From positions 22,770,126 through 22,834,125 of the forward strand of contig NC_060906.1 of assembly GCF_014805685.1 (NCBI RefSeq): 64,000 nt of DNA. The letters run 5' to 3'. Shown piece by piece: positions 12,701 to 26,789 of this stretch (position 1 is the first letter of the stretch; each line of letters begins with the position of its first letter). Source of the DNA: Silurus meridionalis. Taxonomy: Eukaryota > Chordata > Actinopteri > Siluriformes > Siluridae. The translations under genes and the position numbers were made by a program. The notes under the pieces are model-generated. The model made no database searches and was not told the DNA's origin. It was given only the letters and a program-made list of their open reading frames with translations.

Positions 12701-15700
12701 GCTATCACTCTTCTCCACCCACTCCACCCTGCCTGCACTCTTTTCTTCACTTCTCTAACACACTCTCCATTACTTTGCACTGTTGATCCCAGGTACCTGA
12801 ATTCCTCCACCTTCTCCACCTCTTCTCCTTGCAACCGCATCACTCCACTGCCCTCCCTCTCATTCACACACATGTACTCTGTCTTACTACTACTGACTTT
12901 CATTTTCCTTCTCTCCAGCGTGTATCTCCACCTCTCCAGGCTCTTCTCAACCTGCTCACTACTCTCACCACAAATCACAATATCATCCTCAAACATCATA
13001 GACCATGGAGACTCCTGTCTGACCTCGTTCATTAACCTGTCCATCACCACTGCAAACAGGAAAGGGCTCAGAGCCGATCCTTGCTGCAGTCAAACCTCCA
13101 CACTGAACCAGTCTGTCGTTCCTACTGCACACTTCACTGCTGTCACACTGTCCTAATACATGTCCTGCACCACCCTCACATACTTCTCTGACACACCAGA
13201 CTTCCTCATACAATACCGCAACTCCTCTCTTGGCACTCTGTCATACGCTTTCTCTAAATTCACAAATACACAATGCAACTCCTTCTGACCTTCTCTATAC
13301 TTCTCCATCAACATCCTCAAAGCAAATAAGGCATCTGTGGTGCTCTTCCTCGGCATGAAACCATACTGCTGCTCACAGATGGTCACCTTTTCCCTCAGCC
13401 TGGCTTCCACAACTCTTTCCCATAACTTCATGGTGTGACTGATCAACTTTATTCCCCTGTAGTTACTGCAGGTCTGCACATCTCCCTTATTTTTAACGAT
13501 CGGTACTAGAACACTAGTTCTCCAGTCCTCAGGCATCTTCTCACCTTCCAGAATCCTGTTAAACAAACTTCACTTTTAAAAACTCCACTGCATCTCTCCT
13601 TAACATCTCCATGCTTTTACAGGTTTGTCATCTGGTCCAACCGACTTTCCACTCTTCATCCTCTTAATCACTGCTCTCACTTCCTCCTTACTAATCCTTT
13701 CCACTTCCTGTTTCACCATCTCCACACTATCCAACCTTCTCTTTTTATAATTTTCCTCGTTCATCAGCTGCTCAAAATACTCCCTCCATCTTCTCAACAC
13801 ACTCTCCTCACTAGTCAACACATTTCCATCTCCATCCTTTACTGCTCTAACTTGCAGCACATCCTTCCCAGCTCGGTTCCTCTGCCTGGCCAATCGCTAC
13901 AAATCCTTTTCTCCTTTCTTAGTGTCCAACCTCTCCTACAGCTCCTCATATGCCTTTTCCTTAGCTTTCACCACATCCCTCTTCACCTGCTGCTGCATCT
14001 CCTTGTACTCCTGCCTACTTTTCTCATCACTCTGTCGATCCCAATTATAGAACTCGGGTGGAGACCATCAGCCTTCAGTAGAACACACATAGCAATAAAT
14101 GGGTGACATCTAGTGGTCAAGGAAAGTATTAAACGAAGAGAAAAAAATGGCGGAAGACTAATGCAGGTAGCTCAGTGGTTAAGATGTTTGACTTCTGATT
14201 GAAAGATTGTGAGTTCATATCCCAGCACCAACAAGCTGCCACTGCTGGGCCCTTGAGAAAGGCCCTTAACGATGGGTTTCATGAGGTTGGAAAATAATCA
14301 CAGATTATGTGTTATGATAAAAGGTGGAAAAAAACCCGGAGAACACCGATGAAACCCAAACGGACATGAAGAACTTCAAACCTTGAGCAAATTCATCACT
14401 AAAAAAGGATTTAGGTTCTTAATGATGTGAGAAGGTTCTCCATTATCCATGAAGCATACAAACTGTTGCGCTCAGTCGAACCTTAAGTCCAGTCCAAAAG
14501 AGCAAGAGCACGAGACAAACCAACCATGAATGAAACTCCTGCAAATGAATCCATCGATATTCTCAGATGTTTACCTCCACTTCTTCTTCTAGCGCTAGCA
14601 CTCGATTGTCTTTTCCCTGATAGTCCAGCTGTAGCTGTTTGTACTCTGCGTCTAGATCTCGAGCTCTTTTCCTTAACAGCTGCGTCTCGCCGTGTTCCTG
14701 CCTAGATGAGAGAAAACACAGCAAGTGTGAGTCGACGTAGAGCATCACGTCTTCATGAGCTGCTCCGAATCCTTAGTGTGAACCCCACATTATTATCTCA
14801 TGTCTATCTTTTTGTCATTGGTAAGAAAAAAATTTACCGTAATTTCCGGACTATAAAGCACACCCATATATAAGCCGCACAAATATTTTTATTTTTAACA
14901 TAAATAAGCCGCACCTGTGTCTACACTGAAACTAATGAACTTTACACAGGCTTTATTGAAAGACACGTTACACACGGTGTAACGGGTGAAATATGTTGTG
15001 CTTCCTTTAAGAGCAGAGCGGTATTTTGTGAAGAGCCTGGCACAGCATTTTTCCGGTATTACTGCATGTGTGCAAGACCGAGGAATATGTCCTTATTATT
15101 TTCTGATGCTCATTTCTAAGTTTCTTTGACTAACCCTTAACGCCGTTACCAAGAAAAATAAAAAAGCACGAGTTTTGGAAACCTGTCTGTGCTTATATGA
15201 TTTCTGTTGTAACTGGAGTTAGTGAGCTCTCCCTTCACCCAGACTCAACGCGTTACAACGACTTGTATCTAAACAGTAGCCGACCAAGAAAGTCATTGTT
15301 CACTGTCTTCCTCCTTCCTTTACAACTATTTATCTCGGGAGTTTATCTTTTGGCATCGTCGTGCGTAAAAAAAAACAACTTTTTTTCTCCCGAAGCCGTG
15401 CAGCTCAGAACACAGGTAAGGTGCGTTTTTTCGTTTCCGTTCGGAAATTTCGTTGGTCTAATGTTATGGGGTTCAGTTTTTTGGCTTGAAGTTTGTGAAA
15501 CCGGAAAAACCAGGAAAAATTCATAAATTAGCCGCTTCGTTGTTTAAGCCGGTTCAAATAGTCCGAAAAATACGGTACATTTGCTCAAGCAGCTGCACTG
15601 CAGTATAAAAAAAAATCAGTCATCTCTAAAAATATTAGCACCCTTAAATTAAACGAATGGGAAACGAGTGGCGTAAATAAGTCATCGTAGCAAAACAGGT

Positions 15701-18700
15701 TCATCTCACACGGAAAATCCGAAAGCGATATAACATGTAATTGAAGTCAATTTATTCTAAAATGTAACTCTTTCAAAATGCAAGAAGTGTCATAATTATT
15801 GGCGCCCCTGCAATCATCCATTTCCCAGTATTAAATATGAGGTGGTATGAAAAAGTTTCGAGACAATTTTGTAACACGCCAACAGATGGCAGCACATGGC
15901 CGCATGCACAGTCACAGGAAGCACTGTCCTTTCTAAGTCGGTGTGACAAAAGACATCGTCCTTTTAATCGTACATTGAGACTGTGTGCAAACTGAGCTCT
16001 CCTGAGGTTCTCGCTGGAAACAACATGATCTCATCCATCCAGGTGCTTCACACATTTAGAAAAGAAAACAATACTGGGAGCACTGTATTGCTCTGCAAGG
16101 GGACTATTCTTTTGAAGGTGATGTGTAACGTAGATAGATGAAGTACTTCCTTGTAAACAGAGCGAGTCTCGAAACTTTTGATACCACCTCGTATGGGAAT
16201 GAGGAATGTGTCCCCTCCACAGAAAATCTCCATACGTGTTCTATATTTGTTTCATTACCTGTTTGATGCATTGCGTAGTAAAAAAGCTGCCTCGTCAAAT
16301 TTCTGGGCTCGAGCTTCTACGAGTTGTTTTTCTACTGCTAATCTGCTCTCTGTCTCCGTTCTGACTTTCTTCTCCAGCATGGCACAACTCTGCTTGTCCT
16401 TCTGCCTGGATTTGGTCAGATACTGAAGCCTGGGGGGAAAAAAAAGAAGTGAAGAAATGACAACTAAACAGATTAGTCATTAAACAGATAACACGGAGAG
16501 AACGATATGTTCTCATATGTTCTGTCATAGTAGCACAACATGTCATGACCTGGATCAGTGATGGAGAAGCACAAGCAACAGTAAAAACCTTTTTCCATAT
16601 TAACGACTAACATGGGAAATTCTTTGAACAGTATTTTAAAGAGAGAAGTAAATGCAGTATAAAGTTTTCAGACCTTAAATACAAATCTACTGTTATTTTT
16701 ACAGCATTTAGCAGAAACCTTTATCCAGAGCAACCCACAACGAACTCATTTAGCAGTTAAGAGTTATGTAATGCTGGAATTTTACCTCAGGATCTAGTAA
16801 TCAGAAGTCCAACATTATGTCCATTGAGCTACCAATGATCATGTTCTTTAATGATAAGTTTTTACACCTCACTGGCGGATTTTAATGATTATACGTTGAA
16901 GAAAGCGCTCACTTGTTGTGCAGAAGTTCGTTGGCGTGTCTGAGCAGCGAGACTTCAGGCCGCAGGCTGTTCTCGCTGTTGGTGAGGTTACAGACGTGAC
17001 TGCGTAACTCCTGCTCGTTCTGTCTGCTTGTCTGCAGCTCCACCTTCAGCTTCCTCATCTCTTGCTCCAACCTGCAGATGTAGACCATGTTCTCATTTAC
17101 TGCATCGCCACATTATATTTCTAAACATCATAAGATACATGAAGAAAAAAAAAACATGATCGCCACTAAATTACAAAGAAGTCAATCAATTTCGAAGATA
17201 TAAATGTTGATTATTTGCACATGAGGAACCTCTTTTTAAAGGTATAAAGATAAAAAAAAAAAAATTATATATTTAATATAATATCTAAAATCCAAAGTGT
17301 GGATGCAATTCATTGATAGAAAATGTACACTATATGAACAAGAAGATCGTGGACACCAGGCCATAAGATTAATATGCGCTTTTTGAACGTCCCATTCCAC
17401 ATTCATTTTCCATTTAGCTGTTTTAAGAACCTCCACTCTTCTGGGAAGATGTTCCACTAGATTTTGTGGAGATTCATTCAGCTACAATGGTGTTAGTAAA
17501 GTCAGGTACTGATGTAGGTGAGAAGGTGAGGAGGCCTGGGGTGCAGTCAGCATTTACATTCATCCTAAAGATGTTCAAGAACTCTAGAGCAGAAGATCCA
17601 CTCCAACCCATGTAAATGATATCTTCATGCAGCTGGCTTTGTGCACTGGGACATTTTAATTCTGGAACAGGTTTGGGTCTTCTAGTTCAAGTGAGGGGGA
17701 AATTTCATGCTACTGTACAATTGTGAGCTTCAGACTTCGTGGTAACAGTTTGTTGAAGAACCACAATACTTTTTTTTCCATTCAGGATATGAATAAAAAG
17801 TGAAGCTCTATACTGGGGTTAGTACTCACTATAATATACTCACATGACTGCACAGTCCTGTTTTCACTCCTCATATAACAATACCTCAGATAATTTATAT
17901 TAATATACATCTGATTCCAAATCATGCTCTTTTAGTTTGATTCAAGTCCTGATTATTTCTTTGTTTACTGTCCTCTTTTTTAAGATTTTAATAAACTGGC
18001 TGATTTATTGAATTATTCAGTATACTCTGAATTGTCCTGCAAATCCAGTGATCCTTCTTTTTATCCACTTTTATAGCATTTGGCTTTAAAAAAAAAAACG
18101 TATAAAGTACGACTTTTAATTATGTCGTCTATACAATGTAGCAGGGGTAAGGGCCATGCTCAAGGGCCCAGCAGGGACCGCTTAGTGGTGCTGGGTTATA
18201 AACTAATGACCTTCCGATCAGAGGTTTAACAACAACTGATGTACTTTAAGATTATGGTGTGAGATTATTAACAGGCATATAACCTCAAACATGGAGTAAT
18301 AATTAATAAAACAAGGGAACTGATACAAGAAGTAAGGTGAGGTGTAACAGACATATGAGAAAACACACTGATGAAAATCCAAACAAAGGCACATGACGTG
18401 GAGAAGATTAGATTAGATTAGATTTAATCTAATCTATTTAAAAGAGTAATCTAAACAAAACCATAAATCGAATTTGTGACAATTTTAGGGTTAATATAGT
18501 TGTGTTTTTTTCTGGTTCTAATGCAGAAAAATAAACTTTTTGTTCCATAAAGTACTTTTTAGTTTTCTTGCATAATAAATCCCTGTTTTGTTGGTGCCTG
18601 TCAGATCACAGCCAGTTCCATTGATCTCCAAATCCCAACACCCTGTTAAGCTCCAATGACGATGGATTTGGACTGTATTTAATATAAACAGTAACATATT

Positions 18701-20185
18701 CATGCAGTTGCAATGAACAGTTTTTGCCCTCCAGCAGGGAACAGTTGGTAACTTCAACAACTCTAACTACAGTGAACATTCAGTGTCACCTAGATGAAGA
18801 TGGGTTCTATTTTGCGGCTGGTTCCTCTCAAAGTTTCCCACTAGAAAAACTTTGGGATCAAAGTATAGGGAGTAAAGTCTAAAGCAAAAAAGTACAGTCG
18901 TATTCTATTTAGTTCTGTCCAGCTGCTTTGGGATGATGTTCTTTGTATACCAATAACATTGAATGGAACTGAATTGAACAACGATTGCGACCTCCAATTA
19001 TGGCCGCTATGAACTCCATGTTCCCCAACAACCTACACACACATACACACACACGTTCCCGCATTGCCCATAGGATTCTTTCACACTTCGCATAACTTAT
19101 ACTGAAACCGATTGATTCGAACTATGTTTTTGCCTGCCATTTTGGATTTGATTGCTTGGATGAATGACTGTTTGATGGAAGATTATTTCTCCACAGAGTT
19201 CCCCCCATCTGTCATGAAACTAACATGTGCAGAAAAAACAGACAGAGACAAAATAACCACAAAAACAAACAAAAACCCCCAAGTCAGCACCAAGCTACCG
19301 ATCATAAATTTTAAGTCAATGGAGTGGGCATTGGTGGCAGCCATATTTGAAGGCCATATCTAAAGGTTGTTGGGATCTGGAGTTCCCACCTGTCTGTGCT
19401 CCAGTATAAATATCTGATAATCTTACTTCGAGATCTGCTCAGCATGAGGATTGTGAAGCCCCTGGATATTTGCGCTCCGCTCTCCCGCTTCTCCGTTGAA
19501 GCTGATGGCTTTTGAGTTTTTAACTTTCTTCTCCGGTTTGCTCAGGACAATGTTCACCGAGCTCCTTTGCACTTTCGCTTGGGGACCTCTGGAGACTCTA
19601 GAAGCTTTCACGATTTGCTCCTCGTGAGGCAGGTGTTCGTGAGCGTCGGAAAGCTGCGTCGAATGCCCCGAGCGCGTTTCGGCGTTTCCGTGCTGCTTAG
19701 ATCCCTGAGGGTTCGGCTCTCGTATCCTGCCGTCCCCTGCGTCTCTGTCTGTCCTCCCTTGCAGCCTGTGGAGTTGGAGACAGTCCTCGTGGTCCTGCTT
19801 ATCCTCTAATATGACGGCGTCGTTCTGACACGTGTATTGCATCGGCCCTGGTTTGTTTCTCCATTTGGATTCTGGAGGAAAAATATTGCTATTAAATCTC
19901 TATTTTGTAAAGAAGTAACGAATGCATAAGTGAATAAACTGCTTGCCTTCCAACCCGGGTTTCGGGTAAAGTTGCGTGTACGGAGGTAGAGGATGTTGCA
20001 GGAGATGCATATGCAAGTCGCTCTCGTTCTGTACGGCTTTTTGTGTGCGAAGTTTCAAGATGCCGGAGAAGTAGCATGTGGCATCGAATCCCATGTACAC
20101 CAATGGATAGCCAATACTGCACAGGTGAAGAAGAACATTAATACTTTGTCTTTAATGGGTAACTTTTTATAATGTGGGGAAAACC

Positions 20186-20235
<50 letters not shown>

Positions 20236-23200
20236 GGTATTGTACTCAAAGACAAATAAGCAGCTGTATTCTTGACTTCTGACTGCCTTTTGATTGTATT
20301 CCTTCATTCCTTCATTTTAACAATAAATTAAAATCCCATGTATTTTAGGGAACAAGCACAAAGAAATCAATTTCAGACTCCACCACATTTTAAGAACAAC
20401 TTAACCGGCCCTCAGATTCCATTAACTATAGTATATTTATCTCTTTTCCATCGATATATTCGTTACTATTTCTTTTAGCCAACATCCTATATCTGGTAAA
20501 CATACACTTTAAAGAAATAAGCCGTCTTGCGTGAAGAATTTGTACATTTCGAAACATATATTCCGTCTTTCTTTACTCGATCTCCTCAGGATGTGAACGA
20601 AATCAAAAGATTAACGGTGACAGTGGAACGTTAACGCTGAAGATCTTCTCTATCGTCCCTTTCACATCGTTCCAAAAATTCTTGACTTCTTTACATTTCA
20701 ATCTACAACGATGAAGCTCTTAAACTCGCTGCGTCTTAAGCAAGCGTACAAATGGCAGATTTCATCTTAAGAAAAGACCACCAATGAAAATCACTTGAAA
20801 TTGGATGTTAGATCAGAAATCTTCTTCTTCTTTCGGCTTCTCCCATTAGGGGGCGCCACAGCGGATCATCCGTCTCCATACCCCCCTGTCCTCTACATCT
20901 GCCTCTTTCAAACCAACTACCTGCATGTCTTCTCTCACCACATCCATAAACCTTCCCCTTGGTCTTCCTCTTTTCCTCCTTCCTTGTGGCTCCATCCTCA
21001 GCATTCTCCTACTGATATACCCCATGTCCCTCCTCTGCACATGTCCAAACCATCTCAATCAAACCTCCCTCACCTTGTCTCCAAAACTCCTACATGTGCT
21101 GTCCCTCTAATAAACTCATTTCTAATCCTGTCCATCGTCGTCACTCCCAACGAAAACCTCAACACCTTCAGCTCTGTTACCTCCAGCTCCACCTCCTGTC
21201 TTTTACTCAATGCCACTGTCTCTAAAAGATGTTAGGAAATGAAATGAATAAATAAGCCTTTTTTCTCTCTTTCTTTCTTGCATGTGCTCAGCAGTGGTGG
21301 ACAGTAAGAAGTAAATGTAATTACTAAAGTAGTATTTTTGTGTATCTGTACTTTAATGAAGTTTTTCCAGCCATAATAAATCGTAATACTTTGGATACTT
21401 AAGTACATTTAAAGGCAAATTCTTTTCTTCTATTTTTTTTCTCAAGTGAAAATTTAAAGGGGGACTTTGATGTTTACTGGAGTCACATTTTACTACTCTG
21501 CTTTATCTACATGGTTTGTGTTCTTCATCCATCACTGACTAATAGGCTGCATGAATCTACAGTCTGAAAGTGTAAATATGTTGTGGTTAATTTTAGAAAA
21601 ATCCAATTCATGTAGAAGAAAATGGATTAAAGAATGAAAGAAATCTGACACACCAGTGTGCAGCAAAGAGGTGAGAGAGGTTGGCGTATGGATTCTTCAG
21701 GTCTCTCAGCCTGAGCGAGGTCTCCGTGTAGACGAGAAGAATCCATAAAGTCACAGTTGACAGGCAGATGCCTTTCTCTGAAAAGGAAACAAGAGAGAAA
21801 TGGATCCATGAAATTCGACGCCGCACATTCTCCCTGCTATAGAAACTGTAATAAAGTAAAAGGATTAGTGAAAACGAATTACGCTACTAATCAGATTTCT
21901 CAGGTTTCTGGTTACGAGGAGGTTCTCCTGCTTACCTGTGTGCCATATGTAGTTGAGTAACACGTATGTGCTGGCTGCAAAAAACAGCCAGTGTAGTGGG
22001 ACGAAGATTAAACAGAATATATCCAGCGTAAAGGCCGCACACACGAACACCATACAGATGGCCTGAGAAAGGAGACGAAAGATCAGTGAGATACTGAAGC
22101 ATCGAGTGACGTGTGAAGATTGTTCATTGCCAGCATGAAGATGTGAATTGCTCCAACCAAACGTCTGAATATCTCAGCAAAACCGATATTTAATTAATAT
22201 ATTATACTTTTTTTTATCCATTTATAGTCACATGCAATGTGGTGTAAAGTCCCTGTTTCGTAACGCTTTTGTTTGAATGGGTTACGAAAGAAGCGAGAAC
22301 ACAAAGCAAAACGATAGCTTCTAGTCCTTTTTATCCGTTTATAGTTACATCACAGGAGAGATTCTGTATGGAGGAGTGGTCTCAGATCCCTTGCCATGTA
22401 TTCTCCAACCTCATCAGGCATTTTAGAAGAAGACTGAGAAATGTTCTCTTAGCAAAAGGAGGTAGCACAAGGGTGCCATTAATTGTGCCACAGATATATA
22501 TATATATATATATTTTCCCGAGGATTTTTAAAAAGTCTTTGAAACAGAAGATCAAACAAAAATGTCAAGAATAGAAGATGATATCTCACAGGATTTCCAG
22601 GGTGGGGGGTGGGTGGGTGTTCAGATGGGGGTAAATATGACCAAATATAACCCAGTTTATTTGTTTACAGTTGAGTGGTGGAACATTCAAGGCTCAAGTC
22701 AGCTCTTGTTATGGTTTATTAAGACAATAAAATGCATCATCCATCATGTAATGCAGTATAGAAGCTATAGCATGTAAACTTCTCTGTCCTGCAGATGTTG
22801 GAAAAGTGCTGACACTGGAGACTCCTTCCATAAATGTAGAATAAACCCTCTTGCTTACATGTCCAGAAAACAGAAAACGTTCTGTCTATTAGAAAGAGTG
22901 CATTATAATAAACGTATTATCAGCGGAGTGACTGTCAGAGCTGCTGGATAATCAACATTTATGACATTATCCAGAGCGACTTATAACTGAGCCATTGAGG
23001 GTTTTGCTCAAGGGCCAGGCAATAGCACCTTGGTGGTGCTGGGATTTGAACTTGTGACCTTCTGCTACCACCTCAAGCTTCCCAATCAGAATCAGGAGTC
23101 TGGCAGAACTGATGTATAAAGCGCTAATGACGCAATCTAGAGATGATCACTAATGAATTCACTTCACATCTATGAGAAATACAGTGGCATCCATTAATAT

Positions 23201-23305
23201 GGGTAAATATGAGCAAAGAAATCAATGAAACATTATTTTATGTTGAATGTTTGGATAAATGTGCAAAAATGCTTCACAATTAAGGACATCAAACATTCCA
23301 AAAAA

Positions 23306-23392
<87 letters not shown>

Positions 23393-24992
23393 GTATACAT
23401 TTTTTCCCCTGCACCCTTCTGTATGGAGGAATGGTCTCAGATCCGGTTGGACTAATCGGATCTGAAGGTAGTGAGTTTAAATCCCAGCCACACCAAGCTG
23501 ACATTCCTGGGCCCCTGAGCAGGGTCCTTAACCCTACGAATGCTGTAGATGTACGTTGCTCTGTATAACGCCGTCTGCCCAATGCTGAATGTGTAAAAGT
23601 AAACGAAATGTGTTCTCCATCCTCATCAGGTATTATAGAGGAAGACTCTGTGATGTTGACAAAGGGATCTGAGATCATTTCTCCATACAGAATCTCTTCA
23701 GAGCCGAGGTCCATGCTGGTGGACTCGACTTTTCATTACATATTATTTTTTAATATAAAACTGTGCTTGCAATCATTTGCTATCCACAAGAGCAGTTATT
23801 ATTGTGAGTAAAACTATAAAGACAATATTCAACTGAAGAGGAGAGTCCGCCAGCGTGAACCTTGAAATTTGAAGGATTCTGTATGGAGTCTCTGATCCTA
23901 TTACCATGTGTGCTCCAAAAACATCAGGCATTAGAGAAGAAGACTCAGAGCTGTGATACGACGAACATGGTGGTACACGTATATATTTAACAACGGTATC
24001 CTTTTCTATAAGTATGTAAATTGTTAGGAACCAAAAAACAGACTTTTTTCTTGTTGAATTTATTGCTTTTCTTTCATTTGCATATCCAGTAATGTTGGGA
24101 AGCTGGAGGTCAGATATGATACAGCACCCCTGGAGCACAGACGGTTAAGGGCCTTGTTCAAGAGCCTAAAAATGGCAGCTTGGCAATACTGGGGCTTGAA
24201 CCCCCAACCTTCTGATCAGTAACCCAGAGCCTAAATCACTGACATTGTATATAAGGATATAATAATATGTATTAATAGCGTGAATGTGAAGGTACCTACC
24301 AGGCCGTGGCAGTGGAAAGTGGTGTAAACGGTGCCGAGGAAGAGCCAGCAAGGCCACAGGTACTCCAGCCTGAACTCGAGAATAAAGTCAGCCAAAAGCA
24401 CAACGATCCACACGGTCATGAACTTCAGGAATGAGTACGCACTAGAACCAAAAAAGGGAATAAGCAGACAGAAGAAATGAATGAAAAGATGGAAAGGTTG
24501 AGGGAATTCACATGGAGTACATTCTTAAACTGTTACCACAAATCTGGAGGCAAACAGCTGTATATTACACAAAGCCTGTGCACAAAGCCAGCTCCATGAA
24601 TATATATGCATTCTCCAGGCCTTATCAACTCACCTAAACATCAGTACCTGAGATCACTAACACCCTCCTGTCTAAATGGATCTCCACAAATCTTCACAAA
24701 ATCTAGTGGAACATCTCCCCAGAAGAGTGGATGTTATAATAACTGTGAATGGGGAATAAATGTGGAATGGGAAGTTTAAAAAGAAGCACATAGCAATCGT
24801 ATGATCAGGTGTGTATAGTGGGTGTAGTAAAAATTACACAAAGTGCAATTCAGAAAAACAAAGTTTCAGAAAAAAAATTCCTGCAGACTTTTTTGCTGAT
24901 TATGTCTGAGTTTTTCTGGATACTATGTAAATTCACTATCAATTCTGAAGTTCCCTTCATTTACTGCATATCGTTCTATATATACACAGTAT

Positions 24993-25051
<59 letters not shown>

Positions 25052-26303
25052 GAGGATTCAAATCAATGTTGTATATATAGTTTCTAACAAAGACACCATG
25101 GTACACATTATAGACATGAATAATAAATAGAAATGTATAAATAAAATATTTTTATATTATAAATATGGACATAAATATGTGTTTTATGCAAATATTTAGA
25201 TATAATTTACATTAATTTTGATGTTGAATTTGATCGTTTATTTGTTTGTTCGTTAGAGGGCCATTTCGATTGATTTATAAACTTACCATGGATGATGAAT
25301 ATATAAAATTAAACAATATTAATCACTATAATCATACTTATATTTTTGTTTTAGATTTTTTTGTGAGACAATGCAAAAGAATTATTTTATATTTATAATT
25401 TTTTTTTATCGTGCTATCATTCTAATTATTATAATTTAGTTATTATTATTATATATTTTATATTATTATTATTATGATATTTTCTGAGTGGAATATACTA
25501 TACTTTGTTTTATTTCTTTTATTTTTTCATTATCATTTCAATGTGTTTTGGAGACAAGGTGAGGGAGGTTTGATTGAGATGGTTTGGACATGTGCAGAGG
25601 AGGGACATGGGGTATATCAGTAGGAGAATGCTGAGGATGGAGCCACCAGGAAGGAGGAAAAGAGGAAGACCAAGGAGGAGGTTTATGGATGTGGTGAGGG
25701 AAGACATGCAGGTGGTTGTGGTGAGAGAGGCAGATGTAGAGGACAGGGGGGTATGGAGACGGATGATCCGCTGTGACGACCCCTAATGGGAGAAGCTGAA
25801 AGAAGAAGAAAAAGAAGGACATTTTTATGTGGATCCTTTGCCCCTGTGCCTTTACCGCCTTAGATGTTTTGCGGATGAGAAGAAAGCAAAATCAAAGCAG
25901 TGTGCGTGTGCGCGCGTGTGTGTGTGTGCGCGCGTGCGCGTGCGTGCGTGTTTTTCTTCATGACTGAGCGTGTTCATGTTTTCCTCCGAATTCCTGAGCT
26001 CAGGCTTTGCTTTGTTCCAGCGTGTAGAAGACGCGGCGGCGGCGGCGGCGGCAGTGACCGGAGCTCAGGCCGGAGCTGTGGCGGTGCTCAGGCCGGAGCT
26101 CAGGCCGCGGTCAGGGCTGCAGTGAAGGCGCTGTGTAGCGGCGGCTCCGGCGCCTCTTTTGTTTCTCACTTCCTTTGTTCAGCATCCTTTTGTGTTCGGT
26201 TACCATGGCAACCTCTGATCTCATCACCTGAAGTGTTCTCTCTCGCTCTCTTTTTTTTGACGCGGCTATTTAAGGAACGGCGGAAAAGAAGACACGGAGA
26301 ACG

Positions 26304-26361
<58 letters not shown>

Positions 26362-26752
26362 TTTGGAGCAAATTTGGCACGAATCACCTGTTTGCGATGA
26401 TTAGATAAAAGGGGAAACATAAATTACATAATTTCGGAGGGCGATCAATGAAATACTGATTTTGTTTGGTCTGTTTGTTTCACAGCAAAACAACAATTGT
26501 GCGGACAACAAAACAAAACTCGCACTGGTTTTGAGGCGATAGTGCATTTTTGTTTATTTTTTAAAAACCTTCATATATAATTGAATAATACATCATTTAG
26601 AACACAATACATACAACATAATAAATTAAAATTGTATAAAAAAAGGAGTTGAATTGAATTATTTTACTGTTATATTTTACGAATTATATATATATTTTTA
26701 ATTTTAATTTTGATTAAATATTTTATCATTTTAATTGTTCTTATGTATTATA

Positions 26753-26789
<37 letters not shown>

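Noticed and set aside
12553..13893. Reverse-transcriptase frames as host genes
   Set aside because: They are pieces of an inactive RTE-like LINE with frameshifts and an altered catalytic box, repeated elsewhere in the window.
14167..14230. A functional tRNA gene
   Set aside because: A- and B-box remnants are present but the cloverleaf is not; it continues into a SINE body with several copies in the window.
25900..26400. 166-codon frame across the GC-rich block
   Set aside because: It starts in a (GT/GC)n tract and ends in (CA)n, with poly-Gly from (CGG)n in between; no exon signals or known domain.
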